Numbered from the stretch's first letter, positions 43,290 to 55,584 are shown. The stretch is DNA of 64,000 nt from Symsagittifera roscoffensis (GCF_963678635.1 NC_087071.1:18411613-18475612); one strand, 5' to 3'. Program-made: numbers and translations. The notes: generated by a model from the letters alone, not told the origin.

Positions 43290-44110
43290 CATTTAATTCT
43301 TACTAAGTGCATCGGAATTCATTCCTTTTGAAATCTTTGCCAGATTTGATTTGCATTTGTTTGGGCTTTTTTCAGGTTGCTGAGATGACCTTGTAATTTT
43401 TTGAGTAGGTTCAAAACAGTTGTGACCTAAGCGATCCAATGAAAAACGATTTGGTTTTATCGCCTCATACCTTTTCTTGTCATCCAAAACGAGTGTAAGT
43501 GGTCTATGATTTAAGAATTGCAAATTGTCGTTCTTAGGATGTCTTCATTCTTGTTTTGTGTTCCTAAGACATTATACATTGCTTTCTTGGAACTTCTCAC
43601 AACTCTTTCCCAAAATCCTCCAAAGTGTAGAGCAATGCGATGGTTGAACCTCCACTCGATGTATCTCTTGGCTATTGGTTCTTCTACTTTTCATTCCTTT
43701 ATCTGCTCTTTCAGGTGATAATTGGTACCCAAGAAGTTTGTTCTATTGTCTCTGATAAAGAGATCGTGTTTGCCTCTTCGCGCAAGAAACCGAAACTAAA
43801 ATTTCAACATTCCTTCTGTCGACAAGTATTGTGCAACTTGTAAGTGTGCTGCTCTTGTAGTAAGATAAGTCATCAGACAGATCCATCTTTTCTCCGACTT
43901 TCTTCTGACCTTTACATTGAAGGGTCCAAAGTAGTCCACTCCGGTGTTCTCGAATGTTCTACTGAAGTCCTTTCTAACTTCGGGTAGATCCGCCATCACG
44001 GGGTTTTCACTTTTCCGAGAATTTTTTCGACAAAGACCAAAGTTCAATTTTATTGATCTTAGCTGGTTTCTCACGCCAAAAATTGCGCGAGAGTAGTTTT
44101 CTTGAACCAT
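43290..44110 (-). pseudogene. pol: Integrase remnant of the second BEL/Pao element
   Basis: FENTGVDYFGPFNVKVRRKSEKRW on the minus strand near 43900-43960 (given in part) is the first catalytic Asp region. DNRTNFLG near 43740 is the second, and HFGGFWERVVRSSKKAMYN near 43610 carries the GG.WER motif with the catalytic Glu. Stops and frameshifts separate the pieces. The ORF at 43293-43523 is the C-terminal remnant. Confidence 0.75.
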
Positions 44111-44680
44111 ACTTCTGTTCGATTCCCACGTTATGATTTTCTAAATCTTCGTTTCTCAGCAAAATACTTGTATTATGATAATTGCCATCCAATTTTATTG
44201 GATGCTTTTGTGCGAATGTCATGTCTTTTGACTTCACTGTCCTGCATCTTGCTCGTAGTAGTCTATCAACATCTAGGAATGGGTTCAATTTTTGAAGGTG
44301 AATTTGTTTGTTTTCCTTGAAACTCTCTTGTTGAACTGATCTGAAGAATGCTTTTCTTACTTTCACCTTTTCTTCAGCTGTGATGATCAAATTATCCGGT
44401 TCGTCATTTTCTATCGCCCTTGTGCCATAAGTAATTCTATTTTGAAGCCAAATGTTCAATGATTGTAACTTTGTTACAAGTTTCTTCGACGACTTCTTTC
44501 AATTCATCATTCTTCTTCTTGAGTTTCTTTAATCACTGATCTTCAATTTTTATCCAAGCCGGCCCATGCAGCCAAGTGCTATCGAGTATCTGATTTATTG
44601 TCAGATTCCTTGTTCCTGGTCTGCTGGATTCATGTCGTCTCTCACATGTCTCCATAATTGACAGTTGCGGTGTCTAAGGT

Positions 44681-45577
44681 CTACGTGTCCCTATTTGACA
44701 ATACGGTACTAGAATCCGAGAACATGTATTCTCCGTTTACTGTGGTTCCGTGCGATTCGAGTGCATTGTTTTTGGATCTGCTAACACTCACTGCCGCTTG
44801 CAACTCCAGCTTTGGTATGCTCAGTTGCTTCTTTGGTGCCACTCTGGTTTTACCAACAACAAAAGATAAACTTTTATTCTCATCTGTACCTGACGCACAG
44901 AAGTATGCAATCACGCATAAGCCTTCAAGTGACGCGTCTGCAAAAACATGCAGGTCAGTTTGTTTTAGTACAAAATTGAAGTAGTTTCTTGTGATTTCAA
45001 TAATTTTAATTTGTAGGAGTTTTTTTCTCCATGACTCATGTTCTTCTGCAGTATCTTCAGGTATTATCCTATCCCAATCTGCTCCATCTTGTCTCCATAA
45101 TTTCTTCACAAACTTCTGATTCGAACTGTCTGGGGGTGACAAAAATCCTAATGGATCAAATAATGAGGAAACCACGCTAAGAAGGTCTCCTTGAGAGAAT
45201 CCTTCAATTGGTTTGTCCTTGATTCGACATACTGCTAAAGTGTCTGAGTCGGTCCTACAACCGAGACTCACATTCGATTCTTCTTTTTTTTCGGCATTTT
45301 CAGACAACTCTTCAATGTTGCTTTGGAATTTCGTCATTTTGAAACCACTTCTTGACAAGTTTTCAACTACTTGCTTCTTGCGGTTCTCAGCCTCCAGTTG
45401 GTCTTTCGATAAAAAGATGAAATCAGCCGTGTAGAAAGTCTTTGACAACTGATGTAAGTTATCAACTTCAAGGGTTCTTGTTAGTGCATAGTTTGCAAAG
45501 GTTGGTAATTTTCTAGCTTCAAATATGTGTCGATTGTTTGTGTAGATAACAAGACTTTCACTTTCGCTTTCAACCAT
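44681..45577 (-). pseudogene. pol: RT C-terminal part and RNase H of the second BEL/Pao element
   Basis: An open stretch of 298 codons without a true start. LVIYTNNRHIFEARKLPTF begins it, and SSLFDPLGFLSP at about 45160 is the conserved pol connection motif (VFDPIGFVAP in the first element). LHVFADASLEGLCVIAYFC and GKTRVAPKKQLSIPKLELQ carry RNase H signatures, and FSDSSTVL near the end is its second acidic motif. Upstream, near 45.85-46.1 kb, decayed pieces (EVKQWWATES, YTKTIKADLGKGFIEK) mark the start of pol. The YxDD core was not found. Confidence 0.8.
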
Positions 45578-46398
45578 CTGAGTACAGAAACCTCGGAGTG
45601 TGAGTATAGTTTTTTACTTTGAAGTGGAGAAATATCTGTTCAATGTCGGCTGTGAGTGCAAAAGCTCTTTCCATTTGTAACAAAGTTCCAACACAATTCT
45701 GCAGAAAATCTAGTCCCAGTAGCAAGCTATCGTTCAAAGAGGTACCTTGATACTTCGATGCTGCATTGCAACATCTAACTTTGCCTGGTTTATGTGGGTG
45801 AGAAACGAGATGATATCGTAGATACCAAATCTTTTTGTTTTAGTTTTTTTCAATACAATTTTGAGACATTTTCTCTATGAAACCTTTTCCGAGATCCGCT
45901 TTGATTGTTTTGGTATATTTTTGACTCAGTTCTTCGACTTTTCCGAGTCTCCGTTGCAAAGATCTCAGCTGACCCAGTACACTTCTGTAGTCACACTTCG
46001 AGAATTAGTCGAGCTCTTATTTCTTCTCCAGATAGTGACTCAACATTTTTGAGGAACCTTTACTTTCTGTAGCCCACCATTGTTTAACTTCGTTAGATAG
46101 CTGTTTCTCTTCAGAACGGAAAGAAGAATGGGTTTTGCAATTCCTAACTTGTTGTTGTCTCAATGGACTCTTTTGTGATCATCCAAGTGGTGTCTTTACT
46201 CCCAATGGGTCTCTTTTGTTTTGATGCTTATACTCAATTGGTCTACTCAGACTGAAATTGTCCAGACCAATTGTCAGTATCACTTCAGAGTGTGACATTT
46301 TTCAATTTGGTAAAATCAACAAGTCAGGAATTTTTTTTTTTTAATCCTGTAATCATAGCTGGTTGATCCAAGTGAAACAATCTGGATGTACCAAACAG

Positions 46399-46762
46399 TT
46401 AATGTGGTTTTAGATTTCCGGTTCTCATTTTCACTGAGAAGTTTTCTATAATACTAGCTGATAAAATCAACATTTCTTTGGGGCTTTTGTCAATTAGTGT
46501 CACTGTCGATCCCGTATCTTGCAAAGCGCAAGTGTTCACTGACTTGCCTGTGTCTGGGTTAATTAGTGTTACTCTTAGAATCAGAAGTAAACCACGTGGG
46601 CAGTCTACAAGAATTAGTCGGCTCTTGTTGCACATCTGTTCTGTTTTCTGCCTTTTGCTCATGTAACAGACTGTTGTACTTTTTGTCGCAACCGCTGATC
46701 CCACAAGAACTGATTTTACAATCCTTGATTCTATGTGTTCTGCCGAAGCATCCAAAACACAA
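46399..46762 (-). pseudogene. Zinc knuckle and aspartic protease of the second BEL/Pao element
   Basis: In one frame, CFGCFGRTHRIKDC (C-x2-C-x4-H-x4-C) is followed by a Cys/His cluster ending in LLHE. In an overlapping frame, LQDTGSTVTLID carries the aspartic-protease triplet DTG. The change of frame between them shows a frameshift near 46.6 kb. Confidence 0.8.
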
Positions 46763-47073
46763 TCTTTTTTAGCCAGAACTTCTCATCTTTGTCTCACATT
46801 TTTTTTGAAGTCTGGACAGCTCCACAATTTATCGATTCCTTTGTTACAGCACAAACCTTTTTTCAGATCTTTCTTGTCTTCTGTTGTATAGGTTCTGGCT
46901 TTAGCTTCTTTGGAAATGCCTTGATTGTTTTGTTTCCAGGGTCAGGTTGCACCTCTGGATTCATGACTTCTCGTTGCAATTACCTGATCGTGTACTAAGG
47001 CCACATCAGTCAACCATTCCCTTAGTTCAGCAACATTTGGTTCTGAGTGTCTCCTTTCAATTTTAAAGGAAGT

Positions 47074-48240
47074 CTATATTTCTTTCAGATCAGGAGGGAG
47101 CTTGGCGAGTATCATGTTGATGTTTGCAGTTGCTTTCAAATCCCCATGATATCCAAAGTTAGCAAGAATACTAACAAATGTACTCACTATTCCAGCGAAT
47201 TTAGATACATGGTAAGAGTGGTGCATCTTGATCACTGAAATTCTTTGCACTAGCTTGAGTTGAGAGTCAACTATGGCTGGCCATAATATCTGGACAACAG
47301 TTTCCAAGCATGTTCGTAGTATTGACTGCAATGCAAGCTGAGTCCCGTTAGTATCTGCTTTGTATCTGCTCATATAGATGGCTCCTCAGATAGAACTTTT
47401 TTTCATCTTTGGTGATGCTGACGTTATTCACTGTAGCCGTGAACAATCCTGACCAACTCCGGCCGTTCCAATGGTTCTCCTCCAAAAAGTTGCCTTTTTA
47501 TTTTTGGTAAGCTGGTGATGCTGGCGTTATTCACTATAGCCGTGAACAATCCTGACAACTCCGGCCATTCCAATGGTTCTCCTCCAACTAGTTGCCTTTT
47601 TAATTTTGGTACGCTGGGTTTGGGCTCCCAGCCCGAAGAGCAAACTCAGATAATTTGCTGTTTAGATCCTCGGAGCGTCTGTTCTGATGCCGATCACCTG
47701 GTTGCCTATTCGATCCGATTTCAAATTCGTTTTTCGAAGTATTTGTTTCTGGTTCGTCAGTTTGGCTGTGTGTAGTCTCTTTGATCATCTTCGTCAAAAG
47801 TGTTTGACTTTCTTCCTGGAGATATGTGTCTACCACTCCTTTCCGTAGACACCAATCGTTTATTTGCTCGTTCTGATTGTTTGTCGGCAATCGGCAAATT
47901 CATGTTGCCAAGTTGTTGATTCAATCACGCTAATTCTTCAGCACTTCGCAATTTCAATTCTGACAATTTTTCAGATCGAATTTTTCTGTTTTTTGAGTTT
48001 TCCAGCTCCAGTTGAGCAACCATCTCTTTGAGACGGAGTACTTCTTCATCATTTGACTGGTTACTCGTGTGTGACAAAGTTTCAATAGAATCTGGTCTCT
48101 GACTCAATCTTGTACCGTATAGGGATTGAGATGCTGAGGTACTGCTAAGCGCTTCAGCCTTGCCATTGTTCTCCGAATATTCTTTGATTTCTTCGAAGAA
48201 ATCTTCAGAACAGAACGCGTTTTGTTTTTGTTTAGATGAA
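47074..48240 (-). pseudogene. gag: Gag remnants of the second BEL/Pao element
   Basis: On the minus strand an N-terminal helical part (EEVLRLKEMVAQLELENSK at about 48.0 kb) and a Gln/Thr-rich piece (47.6-47.9 kb) precede the conserved gag segment at 47.07-47.37 kb. There, ISVIKMHHSYHVSKFA and ILAKLPPDLKEI align with LKMHNSESIISFAS and ISKLPPNMKESW of the first element. Stops separate them. A local direct repeat near 47400-47620 (GCTGGTGATGCTGGCGTTATTCACT) is a later duplication. Confidence 0.75.
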
Positions 48241-48680
48241 CTTCAATTAGGAAGGAAAGGAAAGAATGATTTTTAAAATCGTGAGTTCTGTTGCCTTTTG
48301 GCCAAAAGCAAAAATTTTTTTTGATTTTAACTAATCACTTTGATTAATGAGTATTAAATTTTTGATGACCCCTTCGTTTTTCTATTAACCACCTCCTGCT
48401 ACCAAAAAAGTAATATGGCTTGTCACTCAAAGTTGACTCAGCGTCAATGGACTTCACAGTTAATTTTTTAATTCAGAGGATAATAAAAAAACTGAGGATA
48501 ATTTCAAAAAGTTGTCGGTTCAGAAATTTCAACGGAGCGTTCTGATAGTACAAAAAAATTTTTATTTCAGGCCAATAATTGTCTTACCATTTCAACTTGA
48601 AATAAAACGTGATAAAATATTGCACTTATAAAGTAATTATAAAATTTTGAATCTTCAAATAAGTAATTTCAAAATTATGC
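48241..48680. other. Leader of the second BEL/Pao element
   Basis: Lies between gag and the 5' LTR on the minus strand. No open frame. I could not identify a primer-binding site. Confidence 0.4.
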
Positions 48681-49290
48681 GAACTTCGAAATGCTCCTCT
48701 CATATCTGCTATTTTATAAAGTTTTTTTTTCTGGTTTTCTGCAACTTCTCTGTAGAATTTTTTTGCAATATTTTCTAACGGGTCGGTTGAGTTTGCAAAA
48801 ATTTCGCTGTCACTTTTTGTTGCCCAAAGATAGGTTTGCAATCACAACATTCCAATTTGCACTGCTAGAGATAATTTCTTTTGTAATCAAAACATATGCT
48901 CATACGTATATGTGTAAAATATCTGCTCAAATAGTAATTCAAATTAGAAATGCTAGCATTTTGCAATCTAAACAATTGTGTTGGGTAATTGCCCAAGGGT
49001 AAAATTGAATAAAAGTTTGCAATCACAACATTCCAATTTGCACTGCTAGAGATAATTTCTTTTGTAATCAAAACATATGCTCATACGTATATGTGTAAAA
49101 TATCTGCTCAAATAGTAATTCAAATTAGAAATGCTAGCATTTTGCAATCTAAACAATTGTGTTGGGTAATTGCCCAAGGGTAAAATTGAAAAAAAGGCTA
49201 AAATAAAGGCTAAAATTGAATAAAGTTTCAAATTTGAACCAAACAAATAGGTACGCCATTTGCCATCAGAGGCGTTTATAATCAAATGAT
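48680..49290 (-). repeat. 5' LTR of the second BEL/Pao element, with a 181-bp internal duplication
   Basis: Matches 41.99-42.50 kb. The block from GTTTGCAATCACAACATTCC at 48834 is repeated from 49015, a 181-bp tandem duplication absent from the other LTR. About 70 bp next to GAGGCGTTTAT are deleted relative to the 3' LTR. Confidence 0.7.
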
Positions 49291-49477
49291 GAAAAATTGC
49301 ACGAAAACATTTTTGACACATGTTTTTCAGATAATCAGTGTGCAACTCTTTTAAGAATTTGTTAATTAATTTTTAAAGTCTCATTCGGGATTGCGGAGGA
49401 GATTATTAAAGAATTTTTAGAAATGCACCAACACAAAAATATTTGTTTTTCTCCCACTTTTTCTACCCAGTTTTCTT

Positions 49478-50880
49478 CCCACTTCAGTTTTTCAAGTGAA
49501 AAAACTTAATCAAAGGAAAGAAAAAATAGGAGAAAACAATGTGGTTTAAATTTGTCCATGAGTCAAGTTTTCGTCCGCCAAAGTTTCGGATAAAAATTTG
49601 AAAGCCTTTACGCATAAAAAATTTTGAAACTTTTGTGCCTGTTTCCAGAAAAAAAATTTCCCTGTTTTTCATTAAAATTTTTTACCTTTAATTCCCGATG
49701 TTAAGGAACAGTCACATGACACAGACGTTTTTTTTTTTTAATGAGCAAATGAACGAGTTTTTTCTTAATTTTGTCGATTTCTCTGTTTTTTTTGTTGGGC
49801 TCCAAATGATTATTTTGGGAAGCTGATGGGCTTGAATTACAACAATTTATGTTGTGATGAAGCTATGAATTATAGAAATGAAAAAGTTACTAAGTCCTGA
49901 GTAAAAAAGCAGTCATATCCGTTTTGACTAAACATACATTTAAAAGTTCTCGGAGCTTATATCAGAAAGTTGAACAAAATGTAGAGAGAACTTAACTCCT
50001 ATGAGAATTTTGTGCATGAATTGTAACAGTAACTGTCCCAAAAAATGTTTAGTTGAATTGTTATTTATTTTAGTTATTTGAATCATGTGCTAGTTTAGTC
50101 ATAAACGTTTAACCTTTTTCGAAGCCGGACGCTTTTTCAACGCCAGGCAAAATTTTCAAATCTTTTGTCAGTAGTTGTATTGGATGCCTGCAGATTAAAT
50201 GAAGCCCATCGGCCTCCCACGATATTATTTTGAGACCAAAAACTCTAAGTCGTTACATTGTTTGCGATGATGTTTACAAAGCAAGAACATTACCAAAATT
50301 AAGTTATGATATTCTGGATCTTTTGCGATCTAGAAACTTCTTTTCTCATTTTTTGCCCGGCAAAAATTGAGAACTGTCCTTTGAAGTAATTGTGTGTAGT
50401 ATCTGTCAATTTGTCAACACTATGTCTTAAGAGAAAACGACAAAACTGTGAATAAAAAAACTCGTTAATTTGCTCGTTAAAAGCAAAAATGTGCAAATTC
50501 TGTGTCCAGTGAATGTACCTTAACATCAGGCATAAGTCGTAAAAGGTGTTATCAAAGAACAGGGAAGATGTCACAATTTTTTTTCCTGGAAGCAGGCACA
50601 AATGTTTTTAAGTAAAAAGTATTTTAACTTTTAACTCAAAACTTTGTTTTAAGTGGCGGACAAAAACTTGATTCTTGGACAAAAATAAACTTGATTTTTT
50701 TCTTGATTTTTGTTCTTTCATTTGATCAAACTGATCAATTAAATTGGGAATCAATTCAAGAATTTAGCACATTGAAACTTCTACTTTGTTTTCCCTGTAT
50801 GACTATTTCGAGTAGGCAGCTTTCATTGTATTCGAATCAAGCTGCACAAGCTAAACAACAACCAAACTTAGAAAAGTAAC
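49478..50880. mobile_element. Foldback element, left tandem copy, about 1.4 kb
   Basis: The left arm (about 49478-49790: GTCCGCCAAAGTTTCGG, CCTTTACGCATAAAAAA, TTCCCGATGTTAAGGAACAGTCAC, GAGCAAATGAACGAGTTTTTT) is answered in reverse by 50430-50680 (AAAACTCGTTAATTTGCTC, CCTTAACATCAGGCATAAG, CCTGGAAGCAGGCAC, TTTAAGTGGCGGAC). The spacer is about 640 bp and has no recognisable transposase. Imperfect arms and no protein suggest a non-autonomous foldback transposon. Confidence 0.65.
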
Positions 50881-50883
50881 TTT

Positions 50884-52310
50884 CCCACTTCAGTTTTTCA
50901 ATTGAAAAAACTTACTCAAAGGAAAGAAAAATTAGGAGAAAACAATTTGGTTTAATTTTGTCCATGAGTCAAGTTTTCGTCCGCCAAAGTTTTGGATAAT
51001 AATTTGAAAGCCTTTACGCATAAAAAATCTTAGAAACTTTGTGCCTGCTTTGAGAAAAAAAATTTTCCCTGTTTTTCACTTAAACTTTTTTACCTTTTAT
51101 TCCCGATGTTAAGGCACAGTCACAGGACACAGAAACTGCAACTTTTTTTTTAAGGAGCAAATGAACGAGTTTTTTTCTTAATTTTGTCGATTTCTCTTTT
51201 TTTTGGGCTCCAAATGGTTATTTGGGAAGCTGATGGGCTTGAATTACAATTTATGTTGTGATGAAGCGATAAATTATAGAAATGAAAAAGTTACTAAGTC
51301 CTGAGTAAAAAAGCAGTCATATCCGTTTTGACTAAACATACATTTAAAAGTTCTCGGAGTTTAAAATCGAAAGTTCTCGGAGTTTATACTCGAAAGTTGA
51401 ACAAAATGTAGAGAGAACTTAACTGCTTATGAGAATTTTGTGCATGAATCGTAGCAGTAACTGTCCCAAAAAACGTTTAGCTGAATTGTTGTTTTTTTAG
51501 TTATTTTAATCATGTGCTAGTTTATTCATAAACGCTCAGGCTTTTTCGACGCCGGACCCTTTTTCAACGCCAGGCAAAACTTTCAAATCTTTTGTCAGTA
51601 GTTGTATTGGATGCCTGCAGAGTAAATGAAACCCATCGGCTTCCCACGATATTTTTTTGAGACCATAAACTCTAATTCGTTATATTGTTTGCGATGATGT
51701 TTCCAAAGCAAGAACACTTCCTAAATTTAGTTATGTTATTCTGGATCTTTTGCGGTCTTGAAATATCTTTTCTCTGAAAAAGTCTTGAAATATCTCTGAA
51801 AAAGTCCTTTGAAGTAATTGTGTGTAGCATCAGTCAATTTGTCAACACTATGTCCTAAATAGTTGCAGAGAAAACGGCAAATTTGTGAGTAAAAAAACTC
51901 GTTCATTTGCTCGTTAAAAACAAAAATCTACAACCTCCGTGTCCTGTGACTACCTTAACATCAGGCATAAGTCGTAAAAGGTTTAATTGAAGAACAGGGA
52001 AGATGTCATATTTTTTTTCCTGGAAGCAGGCACAAACGTTTTTAAGTAAAAGTATTCTAACTTTATCTCAAAACTTTGTTTTAAGTGGCGGACAAAAACT
52101 TGATTCTTGGACAAAAATAAACTACTTTTTTTTTCTTGATTTTTCTTTTATTAGATCAAACTAACCAATTAAATTGGGAAGCAATTCAAGAATTTAGCAT
52201 GTTGAATCTTCTACTTTGTTTTCCCTGTATGAATATTTCGGGTAGGCAGCTTTCATTGTATTCGAATCAAGCTGCACAAGCTAAACAACAACCAAACTTA
52301 GAAAGGTAAC
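50884..52310. mobile_element. Foldback element, right tandem copy
   Basis: Direct repeat of 49478-50880 from CCCACTTCAGTTTTTCAATTGAAAAAACTT to AACAACCAAACTTAGAAAGGTAAC, with many substitutions and small indels. The two copies abut. Possible origins are unequal crossing-over or nested insertion. Confidence 0.75.
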
Positions 52311-52648
52311 AAAAATACCTAATTGGAAAAAATGAGGAAAAAAGTAATGCTACCTGAAAAAAACGGAATTTCCCGGTTTTTTGCTCGGCAAAAGAAAACT
52401 GATTAGGTATGAATCTGTTTTTAATATCCTTATCAACCTTGCGATAAGCTTAATAGTCTTTCAATCATCCCTACTTTTCGAAATTTGTTTTCTAATGCTG
52501 GTTTTGTTATTTTACCAATCTTCTTTTTAAATCTTTTTGTTGTTTGTTTTTCGGTTCATTAATTTTCAATCTTTTTAATTCGGTTTAAAAGACTCTTACT
52601 GTAATATTTAATGGACAAACATTTTCTGTGTACGTATATAGGTTGTGA

Positions 52649-53049
52649 TCAGGGGCCTATCTAGGATTTTCTCGAGGGGTGCGGATTTTCAAAAACATAA
52701 AAAATTTTGTCGACCTTTTTTTAATTTTAGGTCGACCAAATGGATTTTTCGAGCTCTAGATAAAGCACTTTTTTGTCCCTATTTCGGCAAAAACTACTAC
52801 GCGGCATGCAAAATTTTGAAAAAACAGGCCAATAAAAGCGTTTTCGGCACTCTTGGAAAATTCTGACAAAAAATAGCGTTTTTTCGGCGCGCGCTAACCC
52901 CCCCCCCCCCCCAAACTAGTATATATTGGCACCAAAGGCGCCTTTAGAAAGTTTTTAGGGTGCATTATCAAAAAAGGATATTGGAAATAAGTTTAAAGAA
53001 GATCAGCCAAAAGCAGCCCCCCCCCCCTCCCCGCTAAATCCGCCCCTGA
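52649..53049. mobile_element. 401-bp MITE, TIR TCAGGGGC, target duplication TTGTGA
   Basis: Ends are TCAGGGGC(C)(T)AT and ATCCGCCCCTGA. TTGTGA flanks both sides (52643-52648 and 53050-53055). Inside are GCGCGC, two poly-C tracts (15 C at 52898-52912 and 11 C near 53017) and CTAGGATTTTCTCGAGGGG. A second copy in the opposite orientation ends at about 55332. No coding capacity; a plus-strand ORF of 73 codons crosses its left TIR and is not a gene. Confidence 0.8.
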
Positions 53050-53055
53050 TTGTGA

Positions 53056-53592
53056 GTGAGAGGTAAATTAAAACTTTTTACCTTTTTGAACTTTTTCCGG
53101 CTGGAGTTTTCTGGTTTTTTGCTGCTTGATAAATTTCCTCCCAATGTTAAGTTTGCATTCTACTGTGTGGGCATAATTTTTCTAAAATTTAATTGCATTC
53201 TGTTGGATGTATCTAGTTACATATTTAAATATTTAGTGTCGATATGATTTTTTGCTTGTTAAGGTCATTCTGTCTTAACCTTGAATTTGTTGTATCGCAA
53301 TTGATGTGAAGCCCAGCTTCTCCTGTGTTAACATAGAGCCTAAATTGACCTTCTTGATTGCACAAATGTTAAACCTGCACAAAATTTAGTTTCAAAATAG
53401 ATTTATTGTTGAAACTTCCAGTGGATTCTCGAAAAGTGGTTACTTTTTATCGAAGAAGTACCAGCAAAAAGATTTTTTTTCGAAACTCAAGAGGCCTCCC
53501 TCAGGATGATTTAAAATGTGTTATGACTTCCGATTTTGGTTAGTTCGTTAAAGTTTCTCGATCAGTCTTTGTGCAGTTGGTGTAACTTTCAG
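53056..53592. other. Spacer, no gene seen
   Basis: AT-rich; only weak hydrophobic frames, and no repeats recognised. Confidence 0.45.
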
Positions 53593-53733
53593 ATTCAGTA
53601 TCCAGAAACAAAGGGCGTGAGAGATTTCACAATCCAGAAAGGAGGAAGAGGCTGTCCAGTTACATCGGCTGTTATCCAGAAAATCCAAAACAGTGGAATA
53701 TTTAAACCGTTTGTGATTTTTGTTCAGAATTAG
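53593..53733 (+). CDS. Exon-like ORF, unknown
   Basis: An acceptor TTTCAG just before 53593 opens a frame reading IQYPETKGVRDFTIQKGGRG then CPVTSAVIQKIQNSGIFK, ending at TAG (53731-53733). Its GC content and residue mix are above the local background. I do not recognise the family; the CPVT..VI.KI..SGIF pattern looks like a helical repeat. Neighbouring exons were not found, and the flanks are MITEs. Confidence 0.38.
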   Translation: MQYPETKGVRDFTIQKGGRGCPVTSAVIQKIQNSGIFKPFVIFVQN

Positions 53734-54424
53734 GAATACTAAAAACCTGAGAAAAAACGCTGTGAAAAATTTAACTTCAAAATCAGCGCTTTTTTTTAAT
53801 TTCAAAAAAAGAATCAACAATCAGAACATTTGTTTTCTATCGGCTTTATATGAAATTTGATTAATTGATAGCACTATTGCAACATTTGCAACTTGATTTG
53901 ATCAACCAGGTTTTTTCGAATTTTTGCAGATATTCTTAGGAAAACAGCTATTTCATGTGATTAATTCCATACTCAAGTAAAAGTTATGGAGACAAGATGC
54001 ATTTTTATCATTGTTTTCGAATTTTCAAAGGGGACATAGATTTTATGAAGAACCAATTTTTGATTACGCAATCCTTAAAAATGAAAAAAAGTTTTTTTTT
54101 GTACGAGCTACAGATGAATTTTGACTTTTCTGCAACTTTTTAGGGTTGCGTTTTGGGTGTATTTTGGGATAAAAGTTTTCCAGAGCTCAAAGTTTTTCAG
54201 AACTTCTGTATACTAACCTTTCTGAAATTTTATAAAAATCCACCCGTTTTGAAAATCCATGGATGAAAAAAAGTTTTACTGAAAAAAGTTTTGGTTATGT
54301 GTATGAAACAGTTTCACTCGAGCGAGAACAAATGTAATACCAATCGGGACCAAACATCTTCCATTTTCCCATAAACATCTCTTACAAATCTGTAAGAAAT
54401 ACATGGTCGTTATATTTAGACGAG
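53734..54424. other. Spacer, no gene seen
   Basis: Low-complexity AT-rich sequence without supported features. Confidence 0.45.
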
Positions 54425-55345
54425 GGCGTTTTTAAGAGGGGTGGGGCGGCTGTCCTATTCTCAGGGATTCGATTCACTGACTACCGGAAGAGTTCCTCTT
54501 TCGTACTTTTTGGCGACATCCTTTTTTGGCTGCCCGACTCTAATTTAGCACCACGCCGATATATGCAAAAAATTATCGATAAAATTATCGATAACTTCTG
54601 TATTACCCTTGATTCGGAAGCCCTGATTATATTTTATCTCGGTCGACGTCAATATAAAGTCATTTTGTCACATCATAATATTTCGTTGTCACATCATAAT
54701 CGGGATCTACTTAACAATCCGCCTATGATATGTACTGATGAATCTCCACCTAGTAAACAAATACAGTGAATATGCAGTGCAATTATTTATTCAGAAGTCT
54801 AATTTTGTCCTACTCTGATCGGTCGAAATTTCGATGTAGTTCACTTAACAATCTTCACCTTTTTGAAAAGGGATTTGGTTCAGTAGATCCTATAACTTAT
54901 TAGATGAAACATGCGGATTTAGGAGGGGCTGGCGGACGCTCCCCCCAGGGGTTCGACCCCCTACCGGCCCAAAGGGTCCCCCCTTTGTACTATTTTCAGA
55001 TATCCATTTTCGGCTGACTGACCCTGAAATTATTCTGAAGATGCCTTCGGCGCCAAAATATACTACTTTTGACGTTTTGAGGAAGGAGTGCGCGCCAAAA
55101 AAACGCAACTTTATGGTCAAAAATTTCCAAAAAGAGTCTAAAAACTTTTTTTCGATCTGTTTTTTCAAAATTTTGCCTGCCAAAAAAATTTGGCTGAAAC
55201 AAGGACTTTTTAGTGCTTTGGGAGAGCTCGAAAACTCAAATTTGGTCGAGATAAAAAAAAGATCGACAAAATTTCAAATATTTTTTAAAAATGCCCCCCC
55301 CCCCCCCCCCCTCGAGAATTTCCTAGATCCGCGCCTGGATCAATT
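54425..55345. mobile_element. Cluster of nested MITE copies
   Basis: Three relatives overlap here. 54425-54560 and 54900-55030 share a GGGG(C)TGGCGGACGCTCC, GGTTCGACCCCCTACCGG, AAGGGTCCCCC and GGCTG(A/C)C layout; the second is better preserved and has a hairpin GGGGTTCGACCCC. 54703-54893 is a diverged GATCTACTTAACAATC..AGTAGATC element as at 35966. 55200-55345 is the end of a TCAGGGGC-type MITE, reversed relative to 52649-53049, with an 18-base poly-C tract at 55294-55311. A long plus-strand ORF (55041-55469) across it is not a gene. Confidence 0.6.
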
Positions 55346-55584
55346 ACAGTCGATTTTTTTCTCTCAGTTAAACTATCACATACTATCGCAGCCATCACAA
55401 ACTATCACAGCCATCATAAACTATCGCAAAAGTTATCTGAAGCTTGAGATAAAAAATAATAGGTTTTAAAAAAAAACAATGAATAAATTTTCTATAAATT
55501 TACAATAACATGTTTAATATTGTACCAAAACACAGTTATATCCACAGTTATGATTAAATATTACAAATATTGGTTTTGTTTCAG

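Larger units (their letters stand above)
41990..49290 (-). mobile_element. Second BEL/Pao retrotransposon, old and decayed, minus strand
   Basis: Between two matching LTR-like segments the minus strand carries, in order, gag (48.2-47.0 kb), a CCHC knuckle (46.76 kb), an aspartic protease (46.5 kb), RT and RNase H (46.1-44.68 kb) and integrase (44.1-43.3 kb). The pieces are spread over several frames with many stops. This element is a different lineage from the one at 9.66-19.0 kb (for example DTGS in the protease instead of DSC), and its LTRs are much more diverged, so it is older. Confidence 0.85.

Noticed and set aside
55041-55469. 142-aa plus-strand ORF
   Set aside because: It runs through MITE termini and an 18-base poly-C tract giving poly-Pro; not a plausible gene.
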